In this document: in pieces, positions 43,252 to 51,926 of the stretch | How positions within the stretch are numbered: position 1 is the first letter of the stretch | Layout: every line of letters starts with the position of its first letter | Source: Aminobacterium sp. MB27-C1 | GTDB taxonomy: Bacteria > Synergistota > Synergistia > Synergistales > Aminobacteriaceae | Length of the DNA stretch: 64,000 bases | Assembly: GCF_030908405.1 (NCBI RefSeq) | Contig: NZ_CP133089.1 | Location: forward strand, 434,001-498,000 | Direction: 5' to 3' | Position numbers and translations under genes: made by a program | The notes under the pieces: model-generated | The model's database searches: none | The model's input: only the letters and a program-made list of their open reading frames with translations | What the model was told of the DNA's origin: nothing

Positions 43252-43905
43252 ATGGTTTTGAAACAGATATTATTTATTCGCCACGGACAAACTGATTGGA
43301 ATAATGAAATGCGGTATCAAGGGCAAAGTGATGTTCCTCTTAACGCAGAAGGATTGGAACAAGCCGATCGTCTCTCTCTTCGTTTATGCTCGTGTTTTCA
43401 AGCTGACCTTATAGTAACAAGCCCTCTGTGTCGTGCTCATAGAACAGCGGAAATTATTGCGATGCGGCAGAAAAAAGACCAAATTCTTGTACGTGAGGAT
43501 TTAAAGGAAATTGGTTTTGGGAAATGGGAAGGTCTTACTGTCTCCGAGGTAAAAAAACGTTTTCCCGATGAACATGATCAATGGAGAAAAGATCCTTCTA
43601 CAGTGATTCCTGGGGATGGTGAATCTTTTGAGGCCGTTCGTTTAAGGGTAGCGAGTGTCCTTGAAGAAATCTTACAAAGAGATGAAGAACAAATAATGGT
43701 TGTTGCCCATGGGGGAGCAATTCGCACGGCTCTTGTTGATTTGTTAAAAGTGAATTCCTCATTAGTATGGCACATGCGCCTTGATAATTGTTCGATCTCT
43801 TCGGTGCATGTTTTTCAAAGTACGATAATGCTGGCATTTTTAAATGATGCGACTCATCTTTACGTACCTAAAGAATTTATTCGTTATATACCTCTTTCTT
43901 CTTAG
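43252..43905 (+). CDS. Histidine phosphatase (phosphoglycerate mutase-like) family protein
   Basis: A 217-residue phosphatase of the RHG superfamily. The phospho-His motif FIRHGQTDWN is near residue 8, the substrate-arginine region TSPLCRAHRTAEI follows, and the second catalytic His is in VAHGGAIRTAL. Many relatives dephosphorylate alpha-ribazole phosphate or phosphosugars; the substrate cannot be told here because no cobalamin genes are adjacent. AAAGGAG lies upstream of the ATG. Confidence 0.88.
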   Translation: MVLKQILFIRHGQTDWNNEMRYQGQSDVPLNAEGLEQADRLSLRLCSCFQADLIVTSPLCRAHRTAEIIAMRQKKDQILVREDLKEIGFGKWEGLTVSEVKKRFPDEHDQWRKDPSTVIPGDGESFEAVRLRVASVLEEILQRDEEQIMVVAHGGAIRTALVDLLKVNSSLVWHMRLDNCSISSVHVFQSTIMLAFLNDATHLYVPKEFIRYIPLSS

Positions 43906-43968
43906 ACAATCGTAAGCCAAACTGATAGAATTTTCATAGTTTTGTTTGCGCTATAAGGGGGGATAGGG

Positions 43969-44559
43969 TTGAGTGTAGATTATGAAAAGAAGCAGGACGA
44001 AGTACGACTTTCTCCAGAAAGGGAAAAAGAACTCTGGGCTTCCTGCCGCACAGACGATTGTGCCCGTGAAGAATTGATAGTATCTTATAGACCCCTCGTT
44101 TTTTGGCTTGCTCAAAAATTTCATGTTTCTCCGTCTATCTATCCAGATTTAGTCCAGGAGGGTATGGTTGCCCTTATTAAGGCAGTTGATAAATTCGAAC
44201 CTGAGCGTCAACTTAAATTTACGACATATGCTTTTTACCGTATTAAGGGGCAAATGGTTAATTATTTACAACGTAGCGAGGCTAAGGCTCCCCTTCCTGT
44301 CGACGATGAGGAAATGTGTATATCAGACGATTTCTCTTGTGATTCATACGATTTATTTCTTACGTTGTCTCAAGAAATAGAAAAGCTTCCTAATCGGGAA
44401 GCAGAAGTGGTTTCGGAGATGTTTTTCAAGGGGCATGAGGCAAAAGAAGTAGCAAAAGATCAAGGGATTGATGTAAGTCATGTATATAGGCTTAAACGCA
44501 GCGCTATAGCTCGTCTTAAGAGTTGGATTTTTCCTGATCATACCACTAAAAAAGCGTAA
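43969..44559 (+). CDS. Sigma-70-family RNA polymerase sigma factor (second, alternative)
   Basis: A 196-residue sigma factor with region 2 (YPDLVQEGMVALIKAVDKFE, then KFTTYAFYRIKGQMVNYL) and region 4 (LPNREAEVVSEMFF, and DVSHVYRLKRSAIARL). Region 3 is replaced by a short acidic linker (about 108-125), so it resembles a compact alternative or ECF-like factor. It is clearly different from the sigma28 at 36371. The TTG start at 43969 follows AAGGGGGG by about 8 bases. The next genes are a membrane protein and bamA in line, suggesting a role in envelope gene control; the regulon is unknown. Confidence 0.85.
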   Translation: MSVDYEKKQDEVRLSPEREKELWASCRTDDCAREELIVSYRPLVFWLAQKFHVSPSIYPDLVQEGMVALIKAVDKFEPERQLKFTTYAFYRIKGQMVNYLQRSEAKAPLPVDDEEMCISDDFSCDSYDLFLTLSQEIEKLPNREAEVVSEMFFKGHEAKEVAKDQGIDVSHVYRLKRSAIARLKSWIFPDHTTKKA

Positions 44560-44622
44560 TAGGTGATAACTATTAGAGAAGGTATGTAGAAAGAAAAGGT
44601 ACCCTTCCAGGAGTGATCTGTT

Positions 44623-45258
44623 GTGGAAAAGCGTATTAGCCGAGTTATGCGATGGCTTGAGAGATGTATGTATGCCACAAAAAGCAAATCGTGGCATAAT
44701 GCCTTGACGGAAATGGAATGCGCCAGAGCTGAGTTGGAAGAAGCTAGGAAAGAGCTTTGGCAACTAGCTGAAACACAAGGTCAAGAGCAAAAGAACAAGG
44801 GGATAGTGGTGTTAAGTCGTGTTGCCACTCTTACTGTTCTTTTCCTCTGTGTTTTGTCTGTTCCTTTGTCTGTTTCTCAAAGTAATGATTCCCAAAAGTA
44901 TGTAGCAAAAAAAGAGTTTTCCTTAGAATGGGTTACTTCAGATGAACGGGCGGTATTAGCTGGTTTACGTAAAAGCCTGAGCGAAAGTAATATTGAAGCG
45001 TTACGTAACAGAGAGGAAGGATATAAAAATGAACGAGATTCTCTACCTATATCTTCAGTTGCGATGACGACAGACGTAAAACAAGCTAAGGAAATGCCAA
45101 TAGAAAAAAAAGAACTCCAGAACAAAAAGAGTGTGGCAAAAGAAGATCAACAAGTTGGTAATGCAAACGAAACTCTAGAACGACTTTTAACGTTGCTCCA
45201 AATAGGGCAAAGTGCATTACGTGAACAAGGACCTGCTATAATTATAAATCGGCAGTAA
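44623..45258 (+). CDS. Unknown single-pass membrane protein, possible sigma regulator
   Basis: A 211-residue protein with a charged, helical N-terminal part of about 60 residues, one transmembrane helix (about 61-85, LSRVATLTVLFLCVLSVPLS) and a hydrophilic C-terminal part of about 125 residues. The charge pattern puts the N-terminus in the cytoplasm. I recognise no domain. The layout and the position after a sigma factor gene resemble an anti-sigma factor, which is inference only. The GTG start at 44623 follows CAGGAG. bamA starts 33 bp downstream. Confidence 0.75.
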   Translation: MEKRISRVMRWLERCMYATKSKSWHNALTEMECARAELEEARKELWQLAETQGQEQKNKGIVVLSRVATLTVLFLCVLSVPLSVSQSNDSQKYVAKKEFSLEWVTSDERAVLAGLRKSLSESNIEALRNREEGYKNERDSLPISSVAMTTDVKQAKEMPIEKKELQNKKSVAKEDQQVGNANETLERLLTLLQIGQSALREQGPAIIINRQ

Positions 45259-45291
45259 AAAACTTCACCTTCCTGGAAGGAGAGATTACGT

Positions 45292-47028
45292 GTGAAACGG
45301 CCAGTACTTATTTCAATAATATGTTTCCTTTTTATGTTTTTTATGATTCAGGGAGGTTGGGCACAAGATCTCCAGGTAGTTTCTAGAAATGTTAAAGGAA
45401 ATGAACATGTAGTATCAGAACATATTCTTTCGACCGTAGGAACCAAGATTGGAGAGACTTTGAATCGAGAGCAACTTCAAAAAGATGTGGAAGCCATTTA
45501 TGAATTAGGATTCTTTTCTTTTGTGGATGTTGAACTTACACCTGAAGCAGGTGGTGTTGCTGTTACATATGTAGTGAAAGAAAATCCAGTTATAGAAAAG
45601 ATTGAGATTTCTGGAAATACCATCTATAGCGATGAAGATTTGATGAAACTGGTTTTTACGACCCCGGGAACTGTCTTCAATCGTGTCTTTTTTAGGCATG
45701 ATCTAGAAAGAATTCAGGAAAAGTATCAAAAAGATGGCTACGTAATGATGAGAGTTGCTGATGTCCAGGTAGAAAATGGTATTATAAACGTTCAGATTAT
45801 GGAACCTATCGTTGGGGATATTATTATTCAGGGAAATACGAAGACGAAACGTTATGTAATTGAACGCCAAATAAAGGTTAAAAAGGGAGATCTTTTTAAC
45901 GCTACAGTACTTCGCCATTCAATTAATAAGTTACAGCAACTTGGATATTTTGAAGATGTAAATGTCGGATTTGAACCGGGAGACACACCTCTCGCTACTA
46001 ATATAGTTGTGACGGTTGAAGAAAAAAAGACGGCTTCAGTAGGGCTTTCCATTAGTCATGGTACAGAAAGTGGATGGTCCGGGGGACTCTCTTACGGAGA
46101 TATAAACTGGAAGGGTAGAGGGCATAAGGCCGAGATTGGTTTTGAAACTGGTGACAACGAACAGTATTGGTTGACATACATAGAGCCGTATATGGATGAA
46201 ACGCACTATTCGTGGAAAGTTGGCGCTTATAAGCGAGTTTGGGAAGAGCGCGGTTACTATCGCAGTGGAGATAAACGTCTTGAATACGATGAGGAGCGAG
46301 TGGGATTTTATTTCGGTGCCGGTAAAAAATTTACCCACGATCCTCGTTTGAGTTGGTTCCTAACTCTTGATTGGCATGATGTAGATGTTTATAACATTAA
46401 AAAAACTTCTTTAGGTACACAGGAAGATATTGATGATTTGACAAAGGGTACAACCTTTGCCGCTATTGGAACATTGACAAGAAGCACCCTTGATGAATAC
46501 TTGAGCTATCCCAAAGGTGATGTTATAGACTTAAACGTTGAACACGCCTTGGATTTCTTGGGAGCTGACTGGACCTATACTAAATACTGGTTGCAAGGAC
46601 GATATTATGTTCCTCTTTTAGGACTTAACGATTTCTTGGATATGAATTTGGGGAAAGAAGATAATCCTCCAATTTTGGCAGCTCGTATAAAAGCTGGTTT
46701 TTCCTCTGGAACCCTCCCATCTGCTGAACGTTTCTCCATTGGAGGATCTAACTCTTTGCGTGGATATGATGGTGGAGAGTTTGAAGGAGACGAAATGTTT
46801 TTAGCAAATGTGGAGGCACGACTTCCCATAGAAAATGCTTTTGGCTTTGTCCTCTTTTACGATGCAGGAAACGCTTGGAGAGATGATAAAAACTTCAGTC
46901 TTTCTGATCTTCACGATTCCTGGGGGGTCGGTGTAAGAGTAAAAACCCCTATAGGTAATCTGCGACTTGATTATGCTAAGGGAGACGAGGAAAATAAGAC
47001 TCACTTTGGGTTCGGTGAACTTTTCTAA
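45292..47028 (+). CDS. bamA: Outer-membrane protein assembly factor BamA (Omp85 family)
   Basis: Inserts beta-barrel proteins into the outer membrane. The 578 residues start with a signal peptide (about 1-24, ending GGWA), then about three POTRA domains (about 28-245) and a C-terminal barrel ending in Phe. The loop-6 motif appears as LRGYDGGEFEGDE, and the last residues are FGFGELF. Enteric BamA has five POTRA domains and about 800 residues; this one is short. The GTG start at 45292 follows AAGGAGAG. This gene is direct evidence for a diderm cell. Confidence 0.93.
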   Translation: MKRPVLISIICFLFMFFMIQGGWAQDLQVVSRNVKGNEHVVSEHILSTVGTKIGETLNREQLQKDVEAIYELGFFSFVDVELTPEAGGVAVTYVVKENPVIEKIEISGNTIYSDEDLMKLVFTTPGTVFNRVFFRHDLERIQEKYQKDGYVMMRVADVQVENGIINVQIMEPIVGDIIIQGNTKTKRYVIERQIKVKKGDLFNATVLRHSINKLQQLGYFEDVNVGFEPGDTPLATNIVVTVEEKKTASVGLSISHGTESGWSGGLSYGDINWKGRGHKAEIGFETGDNEQYWLTYIEPYMDETHYSWKVGAYKRVWEERGYYRSGDKRLEYDEERVGFYFGAGKKFTHDPRLSWFLTLDWHDVDVYNIKKTSLGTQEDIDDLTKGTTFAAIGTLTRSTLDEYLSYPKGDVIDLNVEHALDFLGADWTYTKYWLQGRYYVPLLGLNDFLDMNLGKEDNPPILAARIKAGFSSGTLPSAERFSIGGSNSLRGYDGGEFEGDEMFLANVEARLPIENAFGFVLFYDAGNAWRDDKNFSLSDLHDSWGVGVRVKTPIGNLRLDYAKGDEENKTHFGFGELF

Positions 47029-48265
47029 AGAAAAAAGGGTTGTAGCCGCTCTCTTTTTGGCTGCAACCCTGCTTTTTATTTCTTTCCCCTTGTACGGGGC
47101 TGTTCGTATTGAGGGAATGCCGAAATGGATGGCTGAAAGTGCTGAAAAAAGCCTCAATGCGGTTTGGAATGAAATGGATAGAACCATACCGCTTGCTGAG
47201 CGTTTTTCTATGTTGGTTCTTGTTGGGAATAGGTTGCTTTCAGGATATACTATTGAAACGCCTCACTATTCTGATGGTGATGTAATTGTTAGGGCTCTGG
47301 CGGAGGATTTTCCCCAGTGGCGTATCGAATTGAACAATCCCTCTCTTCCTTTTCCAGCCAATACGTGGTTTAAAGATGATACGAGACAGTTCCCTGATCT
47401 TGTTCATATATGTTTGGAGAATGTACCTGTTAGTGCATTAGCGTGGGCAGATATGGCTTTGAGGCGGGAAATAGAGGCGATAACGAAAGAACATGTTCCT
47501 GGCTGGGATATTTCAATTCTTGTCGAATTGGCAGAAGGTGCGAACTCTCCAGTTTTAAGAATTTCCTTTGTTCCTGAACAACCTTTAGTTCTGGCCGTTA
47601 CTCCTTCAGTTCAGTCAGGGTCGTTGCCTGTTGCTTTTCAAACAGATTTGAAAGATAATTTGCAGTCGGGACTTTTTCCTGTTATTGGATTACCTGTAAA
47701 TTGGGTTGATTACCACAAGAGAGATATTGAGATATTGGCAGAGCAATCTCTTGCTGATAGAAATATCATCGAAAATTCTAAAGCAAAAGTGGACGTTTCG
47801 TTTCGACCGTCTCAAATTTCTCGTGCTGATGCGCGAGTAGAAAGCTCTCGATATACGATTCAGGCATGGGCTGCTGCTTACGGAGGAACGGACGATAGGT
47901 ATCCGGAATTGGGGCTTCATGTCGGACGTAAAGCTTTACCTATGAGCGGATGGAATGTGGAACTTTACGGTGAATGGATACTTTCAACTAACGATTTTGA
48001 TCTTGAAAGTCGTTGGGGAGCCCGATGGAAGATTCATTCCCGCATATTGCTAGGAGCCGAAATTGCTTATCCAGGAGAAGAACTATGGTGGCGATTTTGG
48101 TTTACTGGTCACGTTAAACAGCCCTATGTATGGTGGCGATATAGTGAAAATAGTAAAAGCAACATGGGTATAGGCTATCGTATAAATGAGTTCTTATCCA
48201 TTGAATTGCATTATGATGAGCGCGATGATGATCAATGGAGTATCCGCGCGGTCGGAAATTTGTAG
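47015..48265 (+). CDS. Unknown exported protein between bamA and lpxD
   Basis: A 416-residue protein I do not recognise. It has a clear signal peptide (about 1-29: KEKRVVAALFLAATLLFISF then PLYGA) and a beta-rich mature part, especially the last 120 residues, where aromatic alternating strands (GWNVELYGEWIL, WWRFWFTGHVKQPYVWW) suggest an outer-membrane barrel or barrel-associated domain. The GTG start at 47015 overlaps bamA by 14 bp. In many diderms the chaperone gene skp lies here, but this protein is larger and not Skp-like. An in-frame ATG at 46967 would remove the signal peptide layout. Confidence 0.75.
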   Translation: MNFSKEKRVVAALFLAATLLFISFPLYGAVRIEGMPKWMAESAEKSLNAVWNEMDRTIPLAERFSMLVLVGNRLLSGYTIETPHYSDGDVIVRALAEDFPQWRIELNNPSLPFPANTWFKDDTRQFPDLVHICLENVPVSALAWADMALRREIEAITKEHVPGWDISILVELAEGANSPVLRISFVPEQPLVLAVTPSVQSGSLPVAFQTDLKDNLQSGLFPVIGLPVNWVDYHKRDIEILAEQSLADRNIIENSKAKVDVSFRPSQISRADARVESSRYTIQAWAAAYGGTDDRYPELGLHVGRKALPMSGWNVELYGEWILSTNDFDLESRWGARWKIHSRILLGAEIAYPGEELWWRFWFTGHVKQPYVWWRYSENSKSNMGIGYRINEFLSIELHYDERDDDQWSIRAVGNL

Positions 48266-48278
48266 GGGGGCAGTTGAT

Positions 48279-49325
48279 ATGAAAAATAAATCTGACGTAA
48301 ATATGACCTTAGGTCAGATTGCCAAATATATAGGAGGGAAGATCGTAGGGGACAAAGAAATGGTTGTACATAAACTTGTCTCTCCAGAAAAGAGTGAAAA
48401 GGGTACTCTCTCAGTAATCTGGGATGAAAAAGAACTGGAGTTACTTTCTTCTGATGCTTTGCTTGTTGCAGCGCAATCTTTTTTTAACGAATCTCGCCAA
48501 GGTATTATTGTTGAAAAACCGAGAGAAGCCTTTGCTAATCTTTTACATTTATTTGATAAAAAAACCAGTTTCTCATACGGTATTCATCCTACAGCTGTTG
48601 TATCTGAAACGGCATGTATCTCTGCCGCTGCGTATGTCGGTCCTCTTTGTGTTATAGGTGATGATGTTGTAATAGGAGAAAATGTTATTCTTGAAGGGCA
48701 GATTTTTATAGGAGAGCGCAGCGTTGTAGAAGCAGGAACACATATTGAACCCCAGGTAGTTTTGTATTCAGATGTGAAGGTGGGGAAAAATGTATTGATT
48801 CATAGCGGAGCTGTAATTGGTTGCGATGGTTTTGGTATTATCCCATCATTTCATCCGGAAGCGCGTCCTCAGAAAATACCACAGATTGGTGGCGTTTCCA
48901 TTAAAGATGATGTCGAAATTGGAGCCTGCACCACTATAGATCGAGGGACTCTCAACGATACCGTTATTGGATCGGGCACAAAGATAGATGATCATGTTCA
49001 TATAGCTCACAATGCTCAGATAGGAGAAAATTGTATTATAGTCGCCATGTCTGGTATTGCAGGAAGTGCAGAAATAGGGGAAGGCGTTATAATGGCTGCC
49101 CGAAGTGGAGTGAAGGATCACGTAAAAGTTGGCTCAAGAGCACAAATAGCGGCTTTTGGCGGGGCAATAAAAGACGTTCCGTCAGGAATAATAGTCTCAG
49201 GTTTTCCTGCGCGGGATCACAAAGAGCATTTTAGAGCACAAGCTCTCTACCTTCGTTTACCAGAGCTCTTTGCGCGCCTTAAGGCTCTGGAGAAAAAATT
49301 GTCAGGTAGCGGGGAAGAGAAATGA
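48279..49325 (+). CDS. lpxD: UDP-3-O-(3-hydroxyacyl)glucosamine N-acyltransferase LpxD
   Basis: Third step of lipid A synthesis: N-acylation of UDP-3-O-acyl-glucosamine. The 348 residues have an N-terminal uridine-binding domain and left-handed beta-helix hexapeptide repeats (about 100-310). The catalytic His region is VHIAHNAQIGENC. The ATG at 48279 follows GGGGGG; a longer in-frame start at 48186 lies inside the previous gene. lpxC overlaps by 4 bp. Confidence 0.95.
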   Translation: MKNKSDVNMTLGQIAKYIGGKIVGDKEMVVHKLVSPEKSEKGTLSVIWDEKELELLSSDALLVAAQSFFNESRQGIIVEKPREAFANLLHLFDKKTSFSYGIHPTAVVSETACISAAAYVGPLCVIGDDVVIGENVILEGQIFIGERSVVEAGTHIEPQVVLYSDVKVGKNVLIHSGAVIGCDGFGIIPSFHPEARPQKIPQIGGVSIKDDVEIGACTTIDRGTLNDTVIGSGTKIDDHVHIAHNAQIGENCIIVAMSGIAGSAEIGEGVIMAARSGVKDHVKVGSRAQIAAFGGAIKDVPSGIIVSGFPARDHKEHFRAQALYLRLPELFARLKALEKKLSGSGEEK

Positions 49326-50161
49326 GTTTTTTATGTACGGTAAAAAATCCTGTACGTTTTGAAGGTGTTGGTCTCCATTCAGGGAAGCCATGTAGTGTTG
49401 AAATCAACCCCTTATATGTGTCGAGAGGTATTGTTTTTGAAATAGAAAATCGTTCTTATAGTCTTGACGAAGCGGAGCTTCGAGGTAGCGGGCGCGGCAC
49501 GGAGCTTGTTTTTTCAGATGGAGCCATAGTAAGAACAGTTGAACATCTTATGGCTGCTCTTTATACTCGCAACATAGGGCAAGCAGTAATAAGAATCAGC
49601 GGTCCTGAAATGCCAGTTTTAGATGGTAGTTCTCTTGCTTTTTCTAAGAAATTGAAAGAAGTAGGAGTTGTAGAGACAGATTGCGAAACAGTGCCCTTTT
49701 GTCCTTGGGTACCTATAGTTGAGACAGACAATAGCAAGAAAAAAATTCTTTGCGCTTTTCCAAGTGACTCACTTTCTATAACGTATGCCATTGAGTATGA
49801 AAATCCCGTTATAGGAACAGAAATCTATGACTTTAGAGTCACTTCTGAAGGCTTTTTGGAAGAGATTGCTCCTTGTAGAACCTTTGCCTTGGAAGAAGAA
49901 ATGGATGCCCTGCGTGAAAGAGGGCTTGCCAGGGGCGGAAATCTTGAAAACGCTATTTTAGTAACACCTCATGAAGCTTTAAATCAAAAGGGATTATATT
50001 TTTCAAATGAATTTGTTCGACATAAAATATTGGATATTATCGGAGATTTGGCCTTGTTAGGTCGACCTCTCCATGCCCATATAGTAGCCATCCGTACTGG
50101 TCATGACATGCACCTTCGTCTTGTACGGCGGTTAAAAAGAATGTTAAACCGGAATGAATGA
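49322..50161 (+). CDS. lpxC: UDP-3-O-acyl-N-acetylglucosamine deacetylase LpxC
   Basis: Zinc deacetylase, the committed step of lipid A synthesis. The 279 residues show the metal and catalytic motifs: TVEHLMAAL (zinc His), RHKILDIIGDLALLG (zinc His and Asp) and GRPLHAHIVAIRTGHDMH. It is a separate protein, not fused to FabZ as in some diderms. It overlaps lpxD (ATGA) and is followed by fabZ 13 bp downstream. Confidence 0.96.
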   Translation: MSFLCTVKNPVRFEGVGLHSGKPCSVEINPLYVSRGIVFEIENRSYSLDEAELRGSGRGTELVFSDGAIVRTVEHLMAALYTRNIGQAVIRISGPEMPVLDGSSLAFSKKLKEVGVVETDCETVPFCPWVPIVETDNSKKKILCAFPSDSLSITYAIEYENPVIGTEIYDFRVTSEGFLEEIAPCRTFALEEEMDALRERGLARGGNLENAILVTPHEALNQKGLYFSNEFVRHKILDIIGDLALLGRPLHAHIVAIRTGHDMHLRLVRRLKRMLNRNE

Positions 50162-50174
50162 AGGAGGATATATA

Positions 50175-50630
50175 ATGATTGACATTGATAGAATAATGAA
50201 GGCTCTTCCTCACCGTTATCCCTTTCTATTGGTTGATCGCATCGTATCTGTAGAAGAAAATCGAGTTGTTGGTTTGAAAAATGTTACAATCAACGAACCT
50301 TTTTTTCAGGGACATTTCCCAGGAGAACCAGTTATGCCTGGAGTGCTGATTCTGGAAGCCATGGGACAAGTAGCAGCAATGATGATTGTTTGTCGTCCCA
50401 ATATGGAAAATAAGATTACATATTTGACAGGAGTTGACAAGGCCCGCTTCCGTCGCCCCGTTCGACCGGGAGATCAGTTGATTACTACAGCTGAGATAAC
50501 GAAAATACGAGGCCATGTAGGCAAAGTAAAAGCTAAGAGCGAAGTTGATGGAGAAATTGCTGCGGAAGCCGAGTACAGTTTCATTTTGGCAGAACAACTC
50601 CCAAAAGAAAAGACGGAGGTAAACGACTAA
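50175..50630 (+). CDS. fabZ: 3-hydroxyacyl-ACP dehydratase FabZ
   Basis: Dehydrates 3-hydroxyacyl-ACP, which also balances the acyl supply for lipid A. The 151 residues contain the hot-dog fold signature LPHRYPFLLVDR with the catalytic His and FPGEPVMPGVLILEAMGQ with the catalytic Glu. The ATG at 50175 follows AAGGAGG; an upstream in-frame ATG at 50154 lies within lpxC. Confidence 0.95.
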   Translation: MIDIDRIMKALPHRYPFLLVDRIVSVEENRVVGLKNVTINEPFFQGHFPGEPVMPGVLILEAMGQVAAMMIVCRPNMENKITYLTGVDKARFRRPVRPGDQLITTAEITKIRGHVGKVKAKSEVDGEIAAEAEYSFILAEQLPKEKTEVND

Positions 50631-50632
50631 TC

Positions 50633-51436
50633 ATGGGCGCGACCATTCACCCTACCGCAATAGTATCACCGAAAGCCGAAATTGAAGATAATGTTGTCAT
50701 AGGTCCCTACTGTATTGTGGAAGACAAAGTCCATATCGGTGAGGGAACTGTGTTGGAAGCGTTTATTCATCTTCTTGATTTTACAGAACTCGGCAGCACA
50801 TGTCATATCTATGAAAATACAGTTCTTGGCAGAGAACCTCAAGACAGAGATTTTGGTGGTGAAGAGAGCTGGGTTCGCATTGGCAATAATGTTGTTATTA
50901 GAGAGAACGTAACTATTCATCGCTCAAGTGGTGAAGGAACGACAACAGAAGTAGGAAATGATTGCTTCATCATGGAAGGAGTCCATCTTGGGCACAACGT
51001 GCATATTGGCAACCGAGTAACAATAGCTAATAAAGCAGGTTTTGCCGGATATGTTACGGTGGGTGATGGTACTGTTGTCGGCGGTCTCGCAGGTTTCCAT
51101 CAATTTGTTCGTATTGGACGTTTCTGTATGATTGGTGGTTTATCAAAGATAGTTAAAGATGTTCCTCCTTTCTTGCTTGTAGATGGTCATCCAGCGCGTG
51201 TGCATGGTATAAATCGAGTCGGATTAAAACGGGCAGGCTTTTCTTCTGGAGAGAGACAGGAAATAAAGGAGCTCTATCGACATCTTTACCATGCTGGACT
51301 CCCTTTCAGAACGGCAGCTCAAAGTATGCCTGTAGAAGGAAGCCTCGCCGCTGCAGAAATTTCTGCTTTTGTGGCTCAGTCCAAGCGAGGAGTAACGCCA
51401 TGGCCGCATGTAATTAAGGGAGATGCAGATGATTAA
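50633..51436 (+). CDS. lpxA: UDP-N-acetylglucosamine O-acyltransferase LpxA
   Basis: First step of lipid A synthesis. The 267 residues form a hexapeptide-repeat beta helix (about 1-190) with the catalytic His region VHLGHNVHIGN and the family stretch GGLAGFHQFVRIGRFC, followed by a C-terminal helical domain. It starts 2 bp after fabZ. GGAGG upstream is a little far from the ATG (12 bases). kdsC overlaps its end by 8 bp. Confidence 0.95.
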   Translation: MGATIHPTAIVSPKAEIEDNVVIGPYCIVEDKVHIGEGTVLEAFIHLLDFTELGSTCHIYENTVLGREPQDRDFGGEESWVRIGNNVVIRENVTIHRSSGEGTTTEVGNDCFIMEGVHLGHNVHIGNRVTIANKAGFAGYVTVGDGTVVGGLAGFHQFVRIGRFCMIGGLSKIVKDVPPFLLVDGHPARVHGINRVGLKRAGFSSGERQEIKELYRHLYHAGLPFRTAAQSMPVEGSLAAAEISAFVAQSKRGVTPWPHVIKGDADD

Positions 51437-51926
51437 ACTTCTTGTTCTCGACGTAGATGGAACGCTCACTGATGGCGGCGTATATCTAGATGGTCGTGGA
51501 AATGAATTTAAGCGTTTTGATATTCATGATGGCATGGGAATCGCCCGTCTTCGTAAAAGTGGGGTTGATGTCGCGATTATTAGTGGGCGTTATTCTGCTG
51601 CCACTGAGGGGCGAGCTAAAGAGTTGGGAATTTCATTGCTTCATAACGGAGTAAAAAATAAATACGAAGCCTTACAGAAGTTGGCTTCTGATCTTTCTAT
51701 CTTGCCTTCGGAAATAGCTTATGCTGGTGACGATATTAATGACGTAGAATGCTTGCAGTGGGTGACATTTAGTTTTGCCGTAGCTAATGCTGTGAATGAA
51801 GCAAAAATAGCGGCAAAAAATGTAACATCTGCGTGTGGAGGACATGGAGCCATCAGAGAGGTGGCTGAATATATACTTGCGCATAATAGAGAATGTGTAA
51901 CGGGACGTGGATGCAGTGAAAAATAG
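51429..51926 (+). CDS. kdsC: 3-deoxy-D-manno-octulosonate 8-phosphate phosphatase KdsC
   Basis: HAD-family phosphatase releasing Kdo from Kdo-8-P. The 165 residues carry the HAD motif 1 (LVLDVDGTLTD), motif 2 Ser (AIISGRYS) and motif 4 (YAGDDINDVECL). There is no cap domain, as for KdsC. The ATG at 51429 follows AAGGGAG by 6 bases, which is why it is preferred to the ATG at 51423. Confidence 0.93.
   Translation: MIKLLVLDVDGTLTDGGVYLDGRGNEFKRFDIHDGMGIARLRKSGVDVAIISGRYSAATEGRAKELGISLLHNGVKNKYEALQKLASDLSILPSEIAYAGDDINDVECLQWVTFSFAVANAVNEAKIAAKNVTSACGGHGAIREVAEYILAHNRECVTGRGCSEK

Noticed and set aside
43930-43945. CodY-box-like AATTTTC sequence before the second sigma factor gene
   Set aside because: Only the left half matches; the right half has several mismatches, which is expected by chance in A+T-rich DNA.
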